Below, in pieces: positions 3,340 through 6,331 of a DNA stretch of 6,331 nucleotides (within the stretch, counting starts at the first letter, position 1; every line of letters begins with the position of its first letter). Under the pieces are notes generated by a model. The model was not told the origin of the DNA, did no database searches, and saw nothing but the letters and a program-made list of their open reading frames with translations. Position numbers and translations under genes: made by a program. The DNA is from Actinomycetota bacterium (GTDB lineage: Bacteria > Actinomycetota > Actinomycetes > Actinomycetales > Microbacteriaceae). The stretch is taken from the NCBI GenBank assembly GCA_009927245.1, contig RFNI01000137.1:1-6331 (forward strand). Direction: 5' to 3'.

Positions 3340-6331
3340 CTCTGGTTGACCAAAGCGAACTTCATCTAACGCCGCAGTTCCAAAGTGTTGCTTGACCTCT
3401 GAGATAAGCGCATCTCCAACAAAGACTCTGTGTTTAAGTTTGAAAGTCTTCACCTCAGAATCAGACTTTAGAAGTAGTTGAACTTCGGTCTGACCTGGAT
3501 ATTTCTTGAACACCGAATCAAGAAGTTCAATGTTTGCTCTAGACGCTAGGTTTTCAGCAATAACTACCTTCAGAGGACCAGCAAATCTATTGTCGTCTTT
3601 TTCTAGCACTTGGATGTCATTCACATTGAGAGCGAATCCATCATCACGAGGTCTCATTCGACCTCTGACTGCAACAAGTGTGTCAACTTTCAGCTTCTCA
3701 ATGTTTTCAAGGTATGTCTTACTGAAAAATCATTAGCGAAACTTCGGCTTCAAGATCTTCAATAGTCACATTCGCATAGACATTTCCAGATGAACGTGCG
3801 GTTTTCACATCAACAACGGTAATCAAACCGGCAAGAGTCACAGCTTCTGTCTCTGCAAAGTCTTTGCGAGTAATGAACGAAGAGATAGTCTCTGTTGCAC
3901 TGGAACGAAGTTTTCCTTCCGCTCCCTGCAGTGGATGAGCACTTACGTAAAGTCCAAGCATCTCTCGTTCGAGGCTTAGCAGTTGACGTTGTGGCCACTC
4001 AGCTAATTGTGGAATGGTGTGTGAGTGGTGGGTGTCTTCAAAGTCATCAAATAGATCTAGTTCACCAGTTGATTTAGATTTCTTAGCCTTTAGCTCTGCT
4101 TCGATAATTTGCTCGTGTGCTTCAAAGAGAGATCTTCTGCTCATCCCGAATGAATCGAATGCACCGGCTTTAATCAGTGACTCGATTACCTTCTTGGAAC
4201 AAACTGAAGCTGGGACTTTAGAAATAAAGTCCTGGAAGGAAGTGAATCGACCTTCACTCTCTCTTGTCTTGACGATCTCTTGAACAACACCGATACCAAC
4301 ATTGCGAATAGCTTCCAAACCGAAACGGATGTCACTACCAACCGCTCTAAAGTCAGCAATCGAGTCATTCACATCAGGTGCTAGAACTTGGATGCCAGCT
4401 CTTCTAGCTTCGCTTAGATAAATACTCAGGCGGTCACGAGAACTCTTAACAGAGGTCAATAGGGCTGCCATGTATTCCTGAGGGAAGTTTGCCTTCATGT
4501 ATGCGGTCCAGTATGAAAGCACTCCGTAGGCAGCGCTGTGAGCTTTGTTGAACGCGTAGTCAGCGAAAGGAAGCAAAGTCTCCCAGAGCTTTTCAATAGC
4601 CTCGTCTACGTAGCCGTTCTCTTTCATGCCAGCAACGAAACCAACTTTTTGAGCGTCTAGTTCTTCCTTTTTCTTCTTACCCATCGCGCGACGTAACTCA
4701 TCCGCTTTAGCAAGACTGAAGTTTGCGACCTTCTGTGCAACAGCCATTACCTGCTCTTGATAAACAATCAAGCCATAGGTCGGATCTAGCACTTCAGCTA
4801 GAGGCTCTTCAAGGCTTGGGTGAATAGGAATGTTCTGCTCTTTACCGTTCTTACGCTGTGCGTAAGAAGTGTGTGAGCCCATACCCATCGGTCCTGGACG
4901 ATACAACGCAATAGCAGCCGAGATGTGCTCAAACTTAGTTGGCTTCAGCAGTCGAAGCAGTGATCGCATTTGACCACCATCGAGCTGGAAGACACCGAGT
5001 GTGTCACCTCTTGAAAGCATCTCGTAGGTGTTCTCATCTCCGTCAAGATCTAGGTCTTCTAAAACAACAGTGACGCCTCGGTTGGATAAAGCATTCTCTA
5101 TAGCGCTATCGAGCACAGTCAGATTTCTAAGTCCTAGGAAGTCCATCTTCACAAGCCCTAGTTCTTCACAAGGGTGCTGAGCAAAGGCAGTAATGATTGC
5201 GCCATCATCATCACGACGGATAACAGGAATAACATCCAGCAGGGGTTCCGCTGACATGATTACACCGGCAGCGTGCACACTTGTTTGACGCTTTAGACCC
5301 TCCAGTCCCCTAGCAAGTTCAAACGCCTTTCTAGCATCAGGATCTTCTTCAAGAATCTTTCTAAACTCAGCAGCTTCTTTGTAGCGACTCTTGAGATCCA
5401 AAGCCGCTGGTTCAATAGCAACCGGTTCAAACTCTGGAGTCTCTTCGTCAAACTCATCATCAGATGAATCATCTGCTGAGTATTCAACTACCGGACGGCT
5501 ATTTGGATCTTCAACCATCTCGCTGAGAGTCATGTCCTTTCCAAGGACCATGCGTGGCATTGCCTTAGTTAGTTTTTCACCAACCGAGTAATCCATTCCA
5601 AGAACACGAGCGGCATCTTTTAAGCTCTGCTTAGCCTTGATAGTTCCATAGGTAATAATCTGAGCAACTCGGTCATCACCATATTTCTGAGTCACATACC
5701 TAATCACTTCACCTCGACGACGATCATCAAAGTCAACATCGATATCTGGAAGGCTGACACGTCCTGGGTTTAGGAAACGCTCAAAGAGCAAGCCGTATTT
5801 GATTGGATCTAGAGCTGTTATACCAAGTGCAAAGGAAACGAGTGAACCTGCTGCAGAACCACGACCGGGACCTACTCGAATTCCTTGATTTCTAGCCCAA
5901 GCAATAAAGTCTGCAACCACTAGGAAATAACCTGGGAAGTTCATGTTCTTGATTACTTCAATCTCAAAAGCAATACGTTCTAGATAAAGCTTCTCGATGT
6001 CTTTACCAAAGCGTTCGTGCATGCCGCGCATTACTTCAGCTTCAAACCAGGATGCTTCGGTGTGACCCTCAGGAACTTGGAATCTAGGCATTAGGTTTCG
6101 TTTAGCAAATTTGATATCTGATCGTTCAGCAATCAAAGGGTGTTATCGCAGGCTTCAGGAAACTCTGCGAAAAGCTCACGCATAGCCTTAGCGCTCTTTA
6201 GGTAGTAACCCTCTCCATCAAACTTGAATCTCTTTCATCGGTTAGCTTGGTTCCGGTCTGAACACAGAGAAGGGCTTCCTGTGCATCTGCGTGACCTGCT
6301 TCGGTGTAGTGAAGGTCATTGGTTGCAACCA
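3265..6331 (-). CDS. dnaE: DNA polymerase III alpha subunit, N-terminus outside window, interrupted by three single-base frameshifts
   Basis: DnaE is the polymerase subunit of the replicative holoenzyme. About 1,020 residues are visible. At the right edge is the end of the PHP domain (VATNDLHYTEAGH), then RFKFDGEGYYLKS and FAEFPEACDNT. The largest uninterrupted frame, 6136-3719, holds the palm with GPGRGSAAGSL and LPDIDVDFDD (catalytic aspartates equivalent to E. coli D401/D403 at frame residues 131 and 133), KMDFLGLRNLT (third Asp, residue 332), the fingers with LYRPGPMG and YGLIVYQEQVM, RRAMGKKKKEELD, FNKAHSAAYGVLSYWTAYMK, a helix-hairpin-helix (RNVGIGVV), a clamp-binding-like ELDLF (692-696) and the start of the OB fold. 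The rest of the OB fold and the C-terminus run from about 3726 to the stop at 3265. Frames break near 6233-6235, 6135-6137 and 3725-3729, each at a homopolymer; one-base corrections restore the family sequence. The apparent TTG start at 6136 is a Leu codon, not a real start. Residues 207-245 are an acidic insertion. The protein is most likely functional, with errors in the read. Confidence 0.93.
3725..3729 (-). other. dnaE frameshift 3: one extra base in a T run
   Basis: The long frame ends LMIFQ-stop at 3719. Removing one T from the five-T run gives LMIFSKTYLENIEK, matching the OB-fold form xMFFPKTY, and opens into the C-terminal frame that ends at 3265. The stop occurs in the middle of the OB fold, so it is not a natural terminus. 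Confidence 0.88.
5402..5518 (-). other. Acidic low-complexity insertion within DnaE
   Basis: About 39 residues rich in Asp, Glu, Ser and Pro lie between GKDMTLSEM and DLKSRYKEAAEFR. In the actinobacterial DnaE sequences I recall, these two blocks are separated by only a few residues (FDPxHPRYKEA). It is in frame, with no stop and no change of reading phase. It is likely a flexible surface loop. Confidence 0.6.
6135..6137 (-). other. dnaE frameshift 2: one base missing in a T run
   Basis: After EACDNTL the frame meets TGA at 6133-6135. Adding one T to the TTT run gives DNTLLIAERS, the expected family sequence, and joins to the long frame that follows. Confidence 0.88.
6233..6235 (-). other. 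dnaE frameshift 1: one base missing in an A run
   Basis: On the minus strand the frame encodes KLTDE, then the conserved RFKFDGEGYY continues in another frame. Adding one A to the AAA run gives DEKRFKFDG, matching the family form DPNRFKFDG. Confidence 0.85.

Noticed and set aside
3340..3360. Hairpin CTCTGGT / ACCAAAG just after the flavin reductase as a terminator
   Set aside because: The stem has a mismatch, the loop is only two bases, no T run follows on the plus strand, and the bases lie inside dnaE coding sequence.
5391..5591. Plus-strand Ser-rich open frame of 66 codons
   Set aside because: It is the complement of the acidic insertion and its flanks in dnaE; the Ser-rich composition follows from that sequence.
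6134..6136. TTG as a natural start of a shorter DnaE
   Set aside because: Conserved DnaE sequence continues upstream in shifted frames (EACDNTL and RFKFDGEGYYLKS), so the TTG is an internal Leu codon.

Overview
The window looks like a compact core-genome segment of an actinobacterium, most likely a small-genome, moderate-GC member of the Microbacteriaceae or a similar freshwater/marine lineage. This rests on protein resemblance: NrdJ, NrdR, HisD and DnaE all carry actinobacterial sequence blocks. GC is moderate; sample 60-base lines run from about 40% in dnaE to nearly 60% in nrdJ. The lineage is an inference from remembered family sequences, not a database search.

Layout from left to right. 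Positions 1-683 (minus strand) hold the first 227 codons of nrdJ, the adenosylcobalamin-dependent class II ribonucleotide reductase, cut by the window edge. Upstream of it on the same strand is nrdR (736-1206), the zinc-ribbon/ATP-cone repressor of ribonucleotide reductase genes. Positions 1207-1437 are non-coding and hold two NrdR-box-like 16-mers whose centres are 31 bp apart, so nrdR-nrdJ looks like an autoregulated operon. Next is hisD (1438-2748, minus), histidinol dehydrogenase, with all expected metal and catalytic residues. A 90-bp divergent intergenic region with a 15-bp palindrome separates it from a plus-strand flavin-reductase-like gene (2839-3339) that starts at TTG. This gene converges on dnaE and overlaps it by 75 bp. 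The rest of the window (3265-6331, minus) is dnaE, the DNA polymerase III alpha subunit, missing its N-terminal part beyond the right edge.

The dnaE reading frame is interrupted three times by single-base changes, each in a homopolymer run (near 6233-6235, 6135-6137 and 3725-3729). Correcting each run by one base restores a continuous, well conserved protein of about 1,020 visible residues. Sequencing or assembly error is the most economical reading; real gene decay is less likely because the active site is intact.

Functionally the window joins dNTP supply (NrdJ under NrdR control) with the replicative polymerase that consumes dNTPs, plus a histidine biosynthesis gene and a flavin-dependent oxidoreductase component. 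I see no mobile element, CRISPR array, tRNA, rRNA or obviously new system. The most useful second looks are the NrdR operator pair, the dnaE frameshifts, the DnaE C-terminal tail in the antisense overlap, and the acidic insertion in DnaE.
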